Of a stretch of DNA of 64,000 nucleotides, positions 1-9,008 are shown piece after piece. The position numbers were made by a program, and so were the translations under genes. Every line of letters starts with the position of its first letter. The stretch's first letter is position 1. Source of the stretch: Sphingomonas sp. PP-CE-3A-406 (GTDB lineage Bacteria > Pseudomonadota > Alphaproteobacteria > Sphingomonadales > Sphingomonadaceae); the NCBI RefSeq assembly GCF_003688625.1, contig NZ_RCWY01000003.1:1053684-1117683 (forward strand), in the 5' to 3' direction. The notes beneath the pieces were generated by a model. The model was not told where the DNA came from. It saw only the letters and a program-made list of their open reading frames with translations, and ran no database searches.

Positions 1-1600
1 CGGCAACCGCGGCAACAACGTCGACCGCTGGGCCTTGCGCGGCAGCGTCCATTTGACGCCGTCGAGCACGGTGACTGACGATCTCACCGTCAATGCGAGC
101 CGCTCGACCGGCGGATCGCTCCAGGCCTATGCGCGCACACTGATTCCGCAGACCGCGGCGGCGACCGGAGCCGACGGCCTGTGCACGCCCGCCTTCTACA
201 CCTCGGGCCAGTGCACCAACATCCTGGGTTACGCCAACACCAGCCGCAATCTGTACGAAGGGGCCTATCGCTTCGAAGGGCGCGACCGGGTCAGCCTGTT
301 CGGCACCGGCAACACGCTGTCGATCGATCTCGGGCCGGTCAGCCTGATCGCGGTGACCGGGTTTCAGCATGCCAGCCGCAACGATCAGGAGGATACCGAC
401 GCCAGCCCGGTACCGGTCGTCGCCGCCTCATACATTACCCGGCAGGACACGGTCAGCCAGGAACTGCGCGTGCAGTCCGACGGCCACGACCGGCTGCGCT
501 ACGTCGCCGGCGTGTATTATGCGCACGACCTGATCCGCAACGAGTCGTCGCTCGACGTGCTGCCGGTATTACGCGCGCCGACGCCCGACAATCCGAGCGG
601 GGTCGACCTCGTCGCGGGGATCGGCGACTTCGCGTGGCCGTCGCGACAGGTGACGAACAGCTATGCCGGTTTCGGGCAGCTCGATTTCGATCTCACGCCG
701 CGGCTGACGCTGACCGGCGGGCTGCGCTATTCCGCCGATCGCAAGCGTTTCGACTATCGCGCCGAGGCGGCCGGGGGAACGATCCCATTGTTCACCTATG
801 CCGACGCCAAGACGTTCGGCTCGTGGTCGGGGCGCGCCGGGCTGCAATATCGCTTCAGCGACGCCGCCAACGTCTATGCGAGCTATAATCGCGGCACCAA
901 GAGCGGCGGCTTCTTCAGCGGCTTCGCGCAGGACCCCTCGCTGATCGGGCCCTACAAGGACGAGACGGTCGACGCGTATGAAGTCGGTGCCAAGACGCAG
1001 TGGCTCGACCGACGGTTGGGGCTGAACGTATCGGCCTTCTATTACGACTATGAGGATCTGCAGGTCTACACGTCGGTGGTCCAGGGGCTGATCACCACGC
1101 AGCTCTTCACCAACGCCTCGGCCGCGCGGATCTACGGTGCCGAACTCGAACTGACCGCGCGACCGGTCGATGGGCTCAACCTCAGCGCCTCGACCTCGTT
1201 GCTCAGCGCGACCTATCGCGACTTCATTTCGCAGGGTGCCAACTATTCGGGCAACCGACTGCCCTCGGCGCCCAAGATCAGCGTGCAGGGGAGCGCCGAG
1301 TATCGCAAACCGATCGCGACCGGCGCGATCGTCGCGCGCGCGGATGTCTCCTATCGGAGCAAGGTGTTCTTCAACACGTCCAACGACGCACGGCTGACCG
1401 ATCGCGCGCGCGCCTTCGTCGACGGGCGGATCGGCTGGCAGTTCGCGAAGGATCGCTACGAGGTCGCGCTGTGGGTCCGCAACGTCTTCGACGTGCCGGT
1501 CATCTCGGACATCACGCCATTGCCTGCGTTGGGCTTCGATGCGGTCGTCGTCGGACGGCCGCGGACCTTTGGTCTGTCGTTGCGGGCGAACTATCGATGA
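1..1600 (+). CDS. TonB-dependent receptor, 3' part (start outside window)
   Basis: The reading frame is open from base 2, so the N-terminus (signal peptide, TonB box, most of the plug) lies upstream of the window. The visible ~530 residues are repetitive amphipathic barrel strands with typical receptor phrases such as GLRYSADRKRF, YASYNRGTKSGGF, YEVGAKTQWLDRRLGL and a final RTFGLSLRANYR. It would take up a scarce ligand across the outer membrane with energy from TonB-ExbBD. The stop codon overlaps the start of the next gene (ATGA), so the receptor is cotranscribed with an MFS transporter and an FAD oxidase. That gives an uptake-plus-processing unit whose substrate cannot be read from the sequence; a sugar lactone or related compound is only a guess. 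Confidence 0.93.
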   Translation, partial: GNRGNNVDRWALRGSVHLTPSSTVTDDLTVNASRSTGGSLQAYARTLIPQTAAATGADGLCTPAFYTSGQCTNILGYANTSRNLYEGAYRFEGRDRVSLFGTGNTLSIDLGPVSLIAVTGFQHASRNDQEDTDASPVPVVAASYITRQDTVSQELRVQSDGHDRLRYVAGVYYAHDLIRNESSLDVLPVLRAPTPDNPSGVDLVAGIGDFAWPSRQVTNSYAGFGQLDFDLTPRLTLTGGLRYSADRKRFDYRAEAAGGTIPLFTYADAKTFGSWSGRAGLQYRFSDAANVYASYNRGTKSGGFFSGFAQDPSLIGPYKDETVDAYEVGAKTQWLDRRLGLNVSAFYYDYEDLQVYTSVVQGLITTQLFTNASAARIYGAELELTARPVDGLNLSASTSLLSATYRDFISQGANYSGNRLPSAPKISVQGSAEYRKPIATGAIVARADVSYRSKVFFNTSNDARLTDRARAFVDGRIGWQFAKDRYEVALWVRNVFDVPVISDITPLPALGFDAVVVGRPRTFGLSLRANYR

Positions 1601-2763
1601 TCGCGCCGGATACGGCCCGCTCGGCCTATGTCGCCGCGTTCGTCGTCGGCGTGTACGGCGTCCTGATGGCGGGCCTCGCACCGTTGCTGCTCGGCACGCT
1701 GGTCGCGGAGGGGCATCTGACCGCGGCGCAGCTCGGGCTGGCCGCCACGGCCGAGCTGGTGACGATGGGGCTCGCGGCGGGGGCGGCGGGGTTCCTGACC
1801 GAACGCATCGCGCCGCGCATGCTCGCGCTGGCCAGCGTGATGGCGATCATCGTGCTCGACGTCGCGACTGCCAGCGCGACCGGCGGCACCGTCATCCTGC
1901 TGCGCGCGCTGGCCGGCGCGCCCAGCGGCATGCTGGTCGGCATCGTCACCGCGATGATCGTCCGATCGGCGCAACCCGCGCGCCAGGCCGGGATGTATCT
2001 GACGATCCAGACGGTCGCACAGCTGGCCTGCGCGGCGGTGATCAGCGGCCTGGTCGCGCAGCACCACGGCGCGGCGACGGGGTTCTTCGCGATCGCCGCG
2101 CTCGGCGTGCCGGTCGCGATCGTCGCGATGGGGACGCCGGTGCGGCTGGCGCCGTTCGCCGCAAACCACGGCATGGGACTCCCCGATATCCGGGGATGGC
2201 TCGCGCTCGCGGCCGCGTTCTGCTTCTTTGCCGGCATCCTCGGCATCTGGATCTATCTCGAACCGCTCGCGCATCAGGCCGGACTCTCGTCCGGCACCGG
2301 CGGCCTTGCGGTGGTACTCGCGCTTGCCGGACAGGTCGCGGGCGGCATCCTGGGCGCGGCCACGGTCCAGCGCTGGCCGTGCCGGTTCGTGCTGATCGGC
2401 GCGACCGCGGCGCTGATCGTCGCAGCGGCGATATTCGCGACGTTGCCCGGTCGGACCGCATTTCTGGCGACCGCGATCGGCTTCGGGATGCTCTGGGCGT
2501 TCGCGAGCCCGTATTTCACCCGGCTGCTGATCGATGTCGACCCGACGCACCGCGCCGCGATGCTCGGGTCGGCGGCACTGCTGCTGGGGTGCGCGACCGG
2601 TCCGAGCGTCGCGGCGCTGAGCGTCAGCGATGGCGACGTCCGTGGCTGCCTCACGCTCGGTGCCGGGCTGCTCATCGTCACCGGCGGCATCGTGCTGCTG
2701 CTTCCCCTACTCCGGCGCGTGGGGTCCCCTGCGTTTGCCGTGCAATCGAAAGACCGATCATGA
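1597..2763 (+). CDS. MFS transporter
   Basis: A 388-residue inner-membrane protein with about 12 hydrophobic segments and an Ala/Gly/Leu-rich composition typical of the major facilitator superfamily (DHA1-like size). The chosen ATG overlaps the receptor stop (ATGA), and its own stop overlaps the next start in the same way. The open frame extends upstream to about 1471, but that part only reads through the receptor gene. Being coupled to a TonB receptor and an oxidase, it probably carries the same ligand or its product across the inner membrane. Direction and substrate are unknown. Confidence 0.88.
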   Translation: MIAPDTARSAYVAAFVVGVYGVLMAGLAPLLLGTLVAEGHLTAAQLGLAATAELVTMGLAAGAAGFLTERIAPRMLALASVMAIIVLDVATASATGGTVILLRALAGAPSGMLVGIVTAMIVRSAQPARQAGMYLTIQTVAQLACAAVISGLVAQHHGAATGFFAIAALGVPVAIVAMGTPVRLAPFAANHGMGLPDIRGWLALAAAFCFFAGILGIWIYLEPLAHQAGLSSGTGGLAVVLALAGQVAGGILGAATVQRWPCRFVLIGATAALIVAAAIFATLPGRTAFLATAIGFGMLWAFASPYFTRLLIDVDPTHRAAMLGSAALLLGCATGPSVAALSVSDGDVRGCLTLGAGLLIVTGGIVLLLPLLRRVGSPAFAVQSKDRS

Positions 2764-4031
2764 CCGAGTGGACCAACTGGTCGGGCAGCGTCGTCGCGCG
2801 CCCCGCCACGATCGCGCGTCCGCGCGGGCTCGACGAACTGGCCGAGGTCGTCAAGGGGGCGCGGCAGGTGCGGATGGTCGGGGCAGGGCATTCCTTCATG
2901 CCGCTGTGCCAGACCGAGGGGACGCTGCTGTCGCTTGCCGATCTCGAAGGCGGGATCGAGGTCGCCGCGGATCGCCGGTCGGCCTGGGCCCCCGCGGGCT
3001 GGAGCCTCGCACGCCTGACCGACGCGCTGTGGGCAGAGGGGCTGTCGCTCTACAACCAAGGCGACGTCAACCCGCAGTCGCTCGCAGGCGCCGCCGGCAC
3101 CGGCACGCACGGGACCGGCGAGGCGCTCGGCAGCATCTCGACGCAGGTGACCGGCGTCCGCCTGATGCGCGCCGACGGCACGCTCGTCACGTGCGACGCG
3201 CAGACCGAGCCCGCGCTGTTCCAGGCGCAGCGTCTTGGTCTCGGGCTGCTCGGCGTCGTCGTTGCGATGCGGCTCGCGGTGCTGCCCGCCTATCACCTCG
3301 AGGAACGCGTCGAACGCTGGCCGCTCGACACGGTACTCGACCGGTTCGACGAACTGACTGCGGCGTCGCGGCATATGGAGTTCTGGGTCTTTCCCTATGC
3401 CGACTACGTGATCCTCAAGCGGCTGCATCCGGTCGAGCCCGAAGGTCCCTACCGCCACGCCAACGACGTCAACGAGGGGGCTTTCCGGCTGGCGTGCAAC
3501 ATTTCGCGCCGTGTGCCGGGGTTGATCCCCAAGCTGCAGCGCGGGATGATGCAGGCGATCGGCGGGCCCAAACGGCGTGTCGGCCCGGCCTATCGGATTT
3601 TCGCACAGGAGCGGACGGTGCGTTTCGAGGAGATGGAATACGAGGTGCCGCGCGCGAACGGGCTGGCGACGCTCCGCGAGGCTCTCCGCTATGTCCGCCA
3701 GACGCGGCTGCCGCTCGCCTTCCCGTTCGAGGTTCGTACCGTCGCCGCCGATGATATCTGGCTGAGCCCGTTCCATGCCGGGCCGTGCCTGTCGATCTCG
3801 GTGCATCAATATGCCGGCATGCCGTGGCAGAAGGCGTTCGCGGCGCTCGAGACAATCCTGCGCGATGCCGGCGGTCGTCCGCATTGGGCGAAGCGTCACA
3901 CGCTCGATTTCAGGGCGGCGCATGCGCTGTATCCCCGGCTGTCCGACTTCCTGACCGTACGTTGCGATGCCGATCCCGAGGGCAAGTTCGTCAATCGCTT
4001 CTTCGACCAGCTGTTCGCGATCGGCGGGTGA
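2760..4031 (+). CDS. FAD-linked oxidase, D-arabinono-1,4-lactone / L-gulonolactone oxidase family
   Basis: A 423-residue protein. Its N-terminal FAD-binding PCMH-type domain carries VGAGHSF, with His44 at the position where family members bind FAD covalently. The C-terminal half has the HWAKRH signature (HWxK) typical of the sugar-lactone oxidase (ALO) domain. Family members oxidise aldono-1,4-lactones or related polyols with O2. No signal peptide is seen, so it is probably cytoplasmic. It starts in a 4-bp overlap with the MFS gene and is followed 61 bp later by a TetR regulator, so the four genes are likely one unit. The real substrate is uncertain because many bacterial members act on alditols or lactones other than arabinonolactone. 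Confidence 0.88.
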   Translation: MTEWTNWSGSVVARPATIARPRGLDELAEVVKGARQVRMVGAGHSFMPLCQTEGTLLSLADLEGGIEVAADRRSAWAPAGWSLARLTDALWAEGLSLYNQGDVNPQSLAGAAGTGTHGTGEALGSISTQVTGVRLMRADGTLVTCDAQTEPALFQAQRLGLGLLGVVVAMRLAVLPAYHLEERVERWPLDTVLDRFDELTAASRHMEFWVFPYADYVILKRLHPVEPEGPYRHANDVNEGAFRLACNISRRVPGLIPKLQRGMMQAIGGPKRRVGPAYRIFAQERTVRFEEMEYEVPRANGLATLREALRYVRQTRLPLAFPFEVRTVAADDIWLSPFHAGPCLSISVHQYAGMPWQKAFAALETILRDAGGRPHWAKRHTLDFRAAHALYPRLSDFLTVRCDADPEGKFVNRFFDQLFAIGG

Positions 4032-4092
4032 GCGGGCGAACGACCAACGCCGGTTTGCGTTTGGCACCTGGGTGAGCCAGAGCGACGGCGTT

Positions 4093-4719
4093 ATGGTCGA
4101 ACCCCGCCGCCTACCCATGCAGGAGCGCAGCATGCGCCGCCGCGAGGCGATCCTCGTCGCGGCGCAGGACCTGCTCCTCACCGAGAACCCCGAGGACCTC
4201 GCGATGCGCGAAGTCGCGCGCCGCGCCGAGATCTCGATCGGCTCGCTCTATCAATATTTCCCGTCGAAGCCGGCGATCCTGCGCGCGCTGGTGCTGCGCA
4301 ACCTCGACAAGGTCGGCGCATTGCTGCGGACCGAGGTGCATGCGCTGCTCGAGGATCATGGCGGGCGCCCGACGATCGCACAGGCGGTCGACCGGATCAT
4401 CGACGCGTATGTCAGCCATTATCGCAGCCATCCCGAGGCGATCGCGGTGTGGGCGGGTGCGCAGGCCGATCTCGAACTGCGTCGGCTCGACGTGATCGAC
4501 ACGCGCGCGACCGCCGACTTCATGGTCGCACCGATGATGATCCTGTTGTCGTCGTCCGACCGCGACAAGATCCTGTCGGCGGCGTTGCTCATCACCGAGC
4601 TCGCCGGCCATGCGATACGGCTGGCGATCGCGCTCGAACCGCCGCTGACCGACCGGATCGTCGCGCAATTCAAGACGATGGTGATCGCCGTCCTCGAAGC
4701 CAATCGCGAGCTGAACTAG
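4093..4719 (+). CDS. TetR/AcrR family transcriptional regulator
   Basis: A 208-residue protein with an N-terminal TetR helix-turn-helix at about residues 36-60 (AMREVARRAEISIGSLYQYF) and a helical ligand-binding C-terminal domain. The ATG at 4093 gives the usual TetR length; the longer open frame upstream overlaps the oxidase gene. It lies downstream of the receptor-MFS-oxidase genes and upstream of a second TonB receptor, so it could control either. Three copies of CGAACGACC (two direct, one inverted) flank it and are operator candidates. Confidence 0.92.
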   Translation: MVEPRRLPMQERSMRRREAILVAAQDLLLTENPEDLAMREVARRAEISIGSLYQYFPSKPAILRALVLRNLDKVGALLRTEVHALLEDHGGRPTIAQAVDRIIDAYVSHYRSHPEAIAVWAGAQADLELRRLDVIDTRATADFMVAPMMILLSSSDRDKILSAALLITELAGHAIRLAIALEPPLTDRIVAQFKTMVIAVLEANRELN

Positions 4720-5030
4720 GGCTGCGAACGACCAGTTTGCCGCGGGTGGCGCGTGCGGGATCGAGGTTGGTCGTGCCGCCCCGCGAGAGGCGCCGCGTGA
4801 AATGGCGATGTCGTCGAGCAGGCCAAAAGTTGGGCCGGTCGTTCGTGTTCCTGTCACGGACAGCGCAAAGCCCGCCAACCTGGGTACACCGGCGCCCGCG
4901 CACCGCCCGTATCATTCTTCATGATCGTGTCATCATAGTTTCATCTTGCACCACTCCCTCCGCCGTTTATGAGACAATGTATCGTAACGCAAAGCCCGAC
5001 GGCTTTGCGTTTCTGCATGAGATTGGAACA
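4720..5030 (+). promoter_or_regulatory. Leader/intergenic region with perfect hairpin before the TonB receptor
   Basis: No gene is visible in these 311 bases. Arms AACGCAAAGCC (4986-4996) and GGCTTTGCGTT (5001-5011) form a perfect 11-bp stem with a 4-base loop, ending 19 bases before the receptor ATG at 5031. It could be a transcript-leader element or an attenuator. It lies inside the frame if translation instead starts at the in-frame ATG at 4978. I see no convincing Fur box. Confidence 0.5.
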
Positions 5031-7154
5031 ATGGTGGTCAGGGCAGTGTCGAACGCGGCGCAGTATTGGGAGCGAACGCGCTCGTCACGCCGGAGCCGCG
5101 TCGCGCGTGCCGCGCTCTGCGCGATGGCCTGTTCGGGGACGCCGGCGTTTGCGCAGGACGCGGGGCAGGGGGGTGATCCCACGGTCGACGACATCGTCGT
5201 GCTCGGCCAGCGTCGCCTTGATCGCACCAGCGGGTCAGACATCGTGACCGAGCGGATGTCGCAGGCCAGCATCGCGCTCGATCGCAGTATTCTGGACGAC
5301 TACGGCGTGCGCCGCCTGGCCGATGCCCTGGAGCTGGTCAGCGGTATCTCGCAGCAGAACAATCTCGGCGGCCTGCGCGACAATTACGCGATCCGCGGTT
5401 TCCTCGGCACGCCGGACACGGGGGCAGAGTATTTCGTCGACGGCTTCCTCGCCAATCGTGGCTTCGGACCGCCGCGGGACCCCGCCAATGTCGAACGGAT
5501 CGAGGTGCTCAAGGGGCCGGTGGGTGCGGTGTTCGGATCGGTGGATCCGGCGGGTGTGATCAACGTGGTCACCAAGAAGCCGCGATTTCGGAACGGCGGC
5601 AATTTGACGGCGAGCGGGGGCTCGTTCGGCACCTATCGGCTCGAAGGCGATGTCGAATCGGCGCTGTCCTCGACGTTCGCGATCCGCCTGGTCGGCGCGA
5701 TCGAGAACAGCGACGGCTTTCGCGACCATGTCGATCTCAGGCGGCGCCTGTTCGCACCATCGGTAAGCTGGCGGCCGATGAACGGCACCACGCTGACGTA
5801 CCAGGGCGAATATATTCAGTTCCGCGCGCCGTTCGACCGCGGCATCCCGGCGATCAACGGGAATAGCGAGGCCGTCCCGCGCGATCGCTTTCTCGGAGAA
5901 CCCGGCGACGGGCGCGTGTCATCCAGCAACTGGCGACACGAACTGACGCTGGAGCAAAGTCTGGGCGGGAGCTGGACCTTCGTCGGCGGCACGGCCTATC
6001 GCGACGCTCGCATCCGGGGCTTCTCCAGCGAAGCGTCGACGCTGCTGGCGGATGGAACGGTTCGCCGTCAGCGCCGCCTCCGCGACTGGAACCTGACCGA
6101 CTGGTCGGGGCGGGCGGAAATCCGTGGCACCGTCACGGCCTTCGGCACGCATCGACCGAGCATGGGCGTGACGCTCTACGATCTCGACTTCGATACCTTC
6201 CAGACGCGGTTCCGGCCGACCGCTGCCCAGCCTTACCCGATCGACGTCTTCGACCCGGTCTACGGGGGCGTCGCCGGGCCGCTGACGCCGTTCACCGCGA
6301 CCAACGAACGCCGTAAAGCCGTTGCCGTCTACGGTCAGGATATGTGGGACCTGACCGACTCGCTCAGCGTGGTCGGGGGCCTGCGCTACGAGCACCTCGA
6401 CCAGCGCATCGACAATCGACTGTCCGGGCAGCTCAGCCGTCTGGAGCGTGATCCGATCGAGTTTCGCGCCGGCATTCGCTACCGTCCCGATCCCCGGTTC
6501 GCCTTCCACGCGAACTGGGGCGAGGGCTCGCGTGCCAATTCGAGCGTCGGACGACTGGGCGACGCGTTCGCGCCCGAAACCGGCCGTGGCTACGAAGTCG
6601 GCGCCAAGCTGGTCCTGGCATCGCTTCGCGTTGGGGCGAGCTGGTTCGATGTCTCCAAGCGCAACATCCTCGCAACCGATCCGGTCGACGTGAACTTCCT
6701 CGCGACGGTGGGACGGATCAGGTCGCGCGGCATCGAACTCGATGGCGAAGTCGATCTGGCGCCACGCGTGCGGCTGATCGGCAACTACGCCTTCACGGAT
6801 GCTGCCGCTCGCGATCCTGCATTCCCCAGTGCCGATGTGCTCAACGTGCCGCGTCACGCCGGCACGCTGCAACTGTTCGCGACGGTTCCTCTCGCGGCTC
6901 GCGACCTCGCGCTGAGTGCGGGCGGAACCTATGTCGGCGCGCGTGCCGCGGCTCTCGATGGCGGTAACCTGCGACTGCCGAGCTATGTGAAGGCCAAGGC
7001 GAGCATCGCGTATCCCCTGACCAAACAACTGACCGCTCGCGTAGAGGTCGACAACATCCTCGACCAGACCTACGCGCAGAGCAGTTACAGCGCGCTGTGG
7101 ATTTCACCTGGGGCGCCCCGATCGGTCCTGTTCTCGCTGGCGGCACGGCTTTGA
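5031..7154 (+). CDS. TonB-dependent siderophore-type receptor
   Basis: A 707-residue outer-membrane receptor. The ATG at 5031 gives a signal peptide with a long basic n-region, ending at AFA around residue 41. The plug domain shows DDYGVRRLADALELVSGIS, YAIRGF, YFVDGF and RIEVLKGPVGAVFGSVDPAGVINVVTKKP, which match the siderophore-receptor (FhuA/FepA-like) subgroup. The barrel ends with SVLFSLAARL. Its size is usual for ferric-siderophore receptors. It is transcribed alone, and its neighbours give no siderophore biosynthesis genes. The ligand is inferred from the family only. Confidence 0.93.
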   Translation: MVVRAVSNAAQYWERTRSSRRSRVARAALCAMACSGTPAFAQDAGQGGDPTVDDIVVLGQRRLDRTSGSDIVTERMSQASIALDRSILDDYGVRRLADALELVSGISQQNNLGGLRDNYAIRGFLGTPDTGAEYFVDGFLANRGFGPPRDPANVERIEVLKGPVGAVFGSVDPAGVINVVTKKPRFRNGGNLTASGGSFGTYRLEGDVESALSSTFAIRLVGAIENSDGFRDHVDLRRRLFAPSVSWRPMNGTTLTYQGEYIQFRAPFDRGIPAINGNSEAVPRDRFLGEPGDGRVSSSNWRHELTLEQSLGGSWTFVGGTAYRDARIRGFSSEASTLLADGTVRRQRRLRDWNLTDWSGRAEIRGTVTAFGTHRPSMGVTLYDLDFDTFQTRFRPTAAQPYPIDVFDPVYGGVAGPLTPFTATNERRKAVAVYGQDMWDLTDSLSVVGGLRYEHLDQRIDNRLSGQLSRLERDPIEFRAGIRYRPDPRFAFHANWGEGSRANSSVGRLGDAFAPETGRGYEVGAKLVLASLRVGASWFDVSKRNILATDPVDVNFLATVGRIRSRGIELDGEVDLAPRVRLIGNYAFTDAAARDPAFPSADVLNVPRHAGTLQLFATVPLAARDLALSAGGTYVGARAAALDGGNLRLPSYVKAKASIAYPLTKQLTARVEVDNILDQTYAQSSYSALWISPGAPRSVLFSLAARL

Positions 7155-7448
7155 GCGCTGGCCAGCGGTAATCGCTCGAGAACAGCAGCCGCGCTTGGCT
7201 GACGATCGGTCCCGCGTCCCGCGCCGCCTGTCACGTCGCGTCCGCGGTCAGGTTTGCGCCGATCCACGCCGTCATGTCCGTGACTGGAATGGCATGCGTG
7301 CCGAAGTCGCTGTCTCCCGAATTGATCGTATTTGGAATGCCAGCGGAGCTCGCCTGCTATCCGAACGCAGCCGGACCGTTATCCACGCTTTGAGGACGCG
7401 TGAATTAACGACTCAGCCACTCGGCAGCCCATCGGTTTGAAAGCCGAG

Positions 7449-8369
7449 TCATCTCGCAGGTCCGACGAACGCCGCGAGTTGTTGCCCGGACAGCCAGGCG
7501 GCTTCGATCCGCGGACCGAGCAGCCAGTCGCCGCAGGCGCCCAGCCGAGTCTCCGCGTTCCAGAACGCACCGCGCGCCGACGTCCCGGTCTTCGCATACC
7601 GCCAGCGGTGGACGCTGGTGGCGATGATGGTGGGCGACCCCGCGCCGATGTGATCCGCGAACGCCGCGAGAAGCGCCCGCGCGATCGTGTCCGGCTCGTC
7701 TTCGAGGTGCGCACGCGACCAGCCGGCACTGGCCTGTAGCACCCAGGCCTCCGGTCCGGTCCGTCCCGGCTTGGCCGAGTTGCGGACGGCGGATGCGATG
7801 ATCCCGATATCCGCAAGTCGATCGCAATCGGTCGGCACCGGGCCATCGAACGCTGCCATGACGGTCCAGCACGGATCGGAAACCGCGGCGCGGGCCGCAT
7901 CGGCCAACGTACCGTCATAGTCCGCGATCAGGGGGGCGACCTGCTCCGCCGGCACCGCGACGATCGCCGCGTCGAACCGTTCGTCGCCGATCCGCCATCC
8001 ACCGTCATGGCAGAGACCGGCGATGGCGGTGTTCCAACGCATGTCGCAATCGGCCGCCATCGCGCGTATCGGCGCGTTCATCGCCGGTGTCCCGACCCAT
8101 GCATCGAGCCCTGCGGGCGACCAGCGCGCGGCGTGGCCACCGTGCGCCCAGCGCTCGACCTGAGCCACGAACGCGGGATCGCGTGCCGTCAGATATTGCG
8201 CGCCGTGATCGAACGCCGCCTCTCCCAGCGGTGTATCGACCCGGCGCGTCGACATCCTGCCACCCGGCCCGCGGCCCTTGTCGAACAGGATCGGGTTATG
8301 ACCCTGGCTGCGTAGCGCGTGCGCGCAGGACAGGCCGGCCATTCCCGCACCGATGATTCCGATCCGCAT
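7449..8369 (-). CDS. NAD(P)/FAD-dependent oxidoreductase (renalase-like)
   Basis: A 306-residue flavoprotein beginning MRIGIIGAGMAGLSCA, with the dinucleotide-binding GAGMAG at residues 7-12. Next come a GRGPGGRMSTRR segment and a GAQYLTARD motif, typical of the predicted NAD/FAD oxidoreductases related to renalase (COG3380). The open frame extends about 110 codons upstream of the chosen ATG, but that part lacks family features. The gene is convergent with the TonB receptor. The cellular substrate of bacterial members is generally not established. Confidence 0.85.
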   Translation of the reverse strand: MRIGIIGAGMAGLSCAHALRSQGHNPILFDKGRGPGGRMSTRRVDTPLGEAAFDHGAQYLTARDPAFVAQVERWAHGGHAARWSPAGLDAWVGTPAMNAPIRAMAADCDMRWNTAIAGLCHDGGWRIGDERFDAAIVAVPAEQVAPLIADYDGTLADAARAAVSDPCWTVMAAFDGPVPTDCDRLADIGIIASAVRNSAKPGRTGPEAWVLQASAGWSRAHLEDEPDTIARALLAAFADHIGAGSPTIIATSVHRWRYAKTGTSARGAFWNAETRLGACGDWLLGPRIEAAWLSGQQLAAFVGPAR

Positions 8370-8886
8370 GATACCCCCGTGCCGGCGTGCCGCGACAGAA
8401 CGTGCCGCTGACCGGACACCCTCAAACGCGACGCGTGTCGATTGGAGCCGGACGGGTACAGATTTTTGGTGATATCCCAGGCCACCAGCCAGACCATCTT
8501 GCCTTGGCCTTGGCCTTGGCCCTGGACCCTTAGCCTTAAACATCGCTGCGACCGAAGATGATCTGGTTCCGCGCGACAGGATCGAACAGGCGTAGAGAAA
8601 CGGCAGGCTGCCACCGCTCACCGCATCGAGCGTGGCACTCCGGCGTAGGTGAAGGCTGACTGCGGCGACATGGTTGGTCACCTGTTCGGGCCGGCCCACG
8701 CCCGCGCCGCTACCCGCTCCGACGATCAGCGTCGCGAACCCATCGCGGATTACGAGAAGCTTTATCCATCACCCGCAGCGAACTGCGCCTACCTGGCAGG
8801 AGGCGTATTTGGCCAACATCGTCTGGGAAATGAAACCATGAGACACGCTCGTTTCACCCACCAATCATTGCTTGAAAAGCCGATGA
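8370..8886. other. Non-coding stretch with short hexamer tandem repeat
   Basis: I see no supported gene in these 517 bases. A short imperfect TTGGCC-type tandem repeat lies at about 8503-8526. The rest looks like ordinary spacer between the oxidoreductase and tRNA-Glu. Confidence 0.5.
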
Positions 8887-8961
8887 TGGTGACCCCTACG
8901 GGAATCGAACCCGTGCTTCAGCCGTGAAAGGGCCGCGTCCTAACCGCTAGACGAAGGGGCC
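8887..8961 (-). tRNA. tRNA-Glu (anticodon TTC)
   Basis: The minus strand reads GGCCCCTTCGTC at the 5' end and AGGGGTC plus A and an encoded CCA at the 3' end, giving a 7-bp acceptor stem with one G-T pair. The anticodon loop is CTTTCAC (anticodon TTC), and the T-arm is ACGGG-TTCGATT-CCCGT. Length is 75 nt including CCA. The sequence closely follows bacterial tRNA-Glu. Confidence 0.96.
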
Positions 8962-9008
8962 TGCGTGGTTGGAGGCGCCTAAAAGGAAGCCGCTTTGGCG
9001 TCAACCCC

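Noticed and set aside
2274..4181. 635-codon open frame on the minus strand
   Set aside because: It lies opposite the oxidase and MFS genes, is Arg-rich and lacks any domain; it is a high-GC antisense shadow.
8503..8526. TTGGCC hexamer tandem repeat
   Set aside because: Only about four imperfect units and no gene association; likely chance or slippage.
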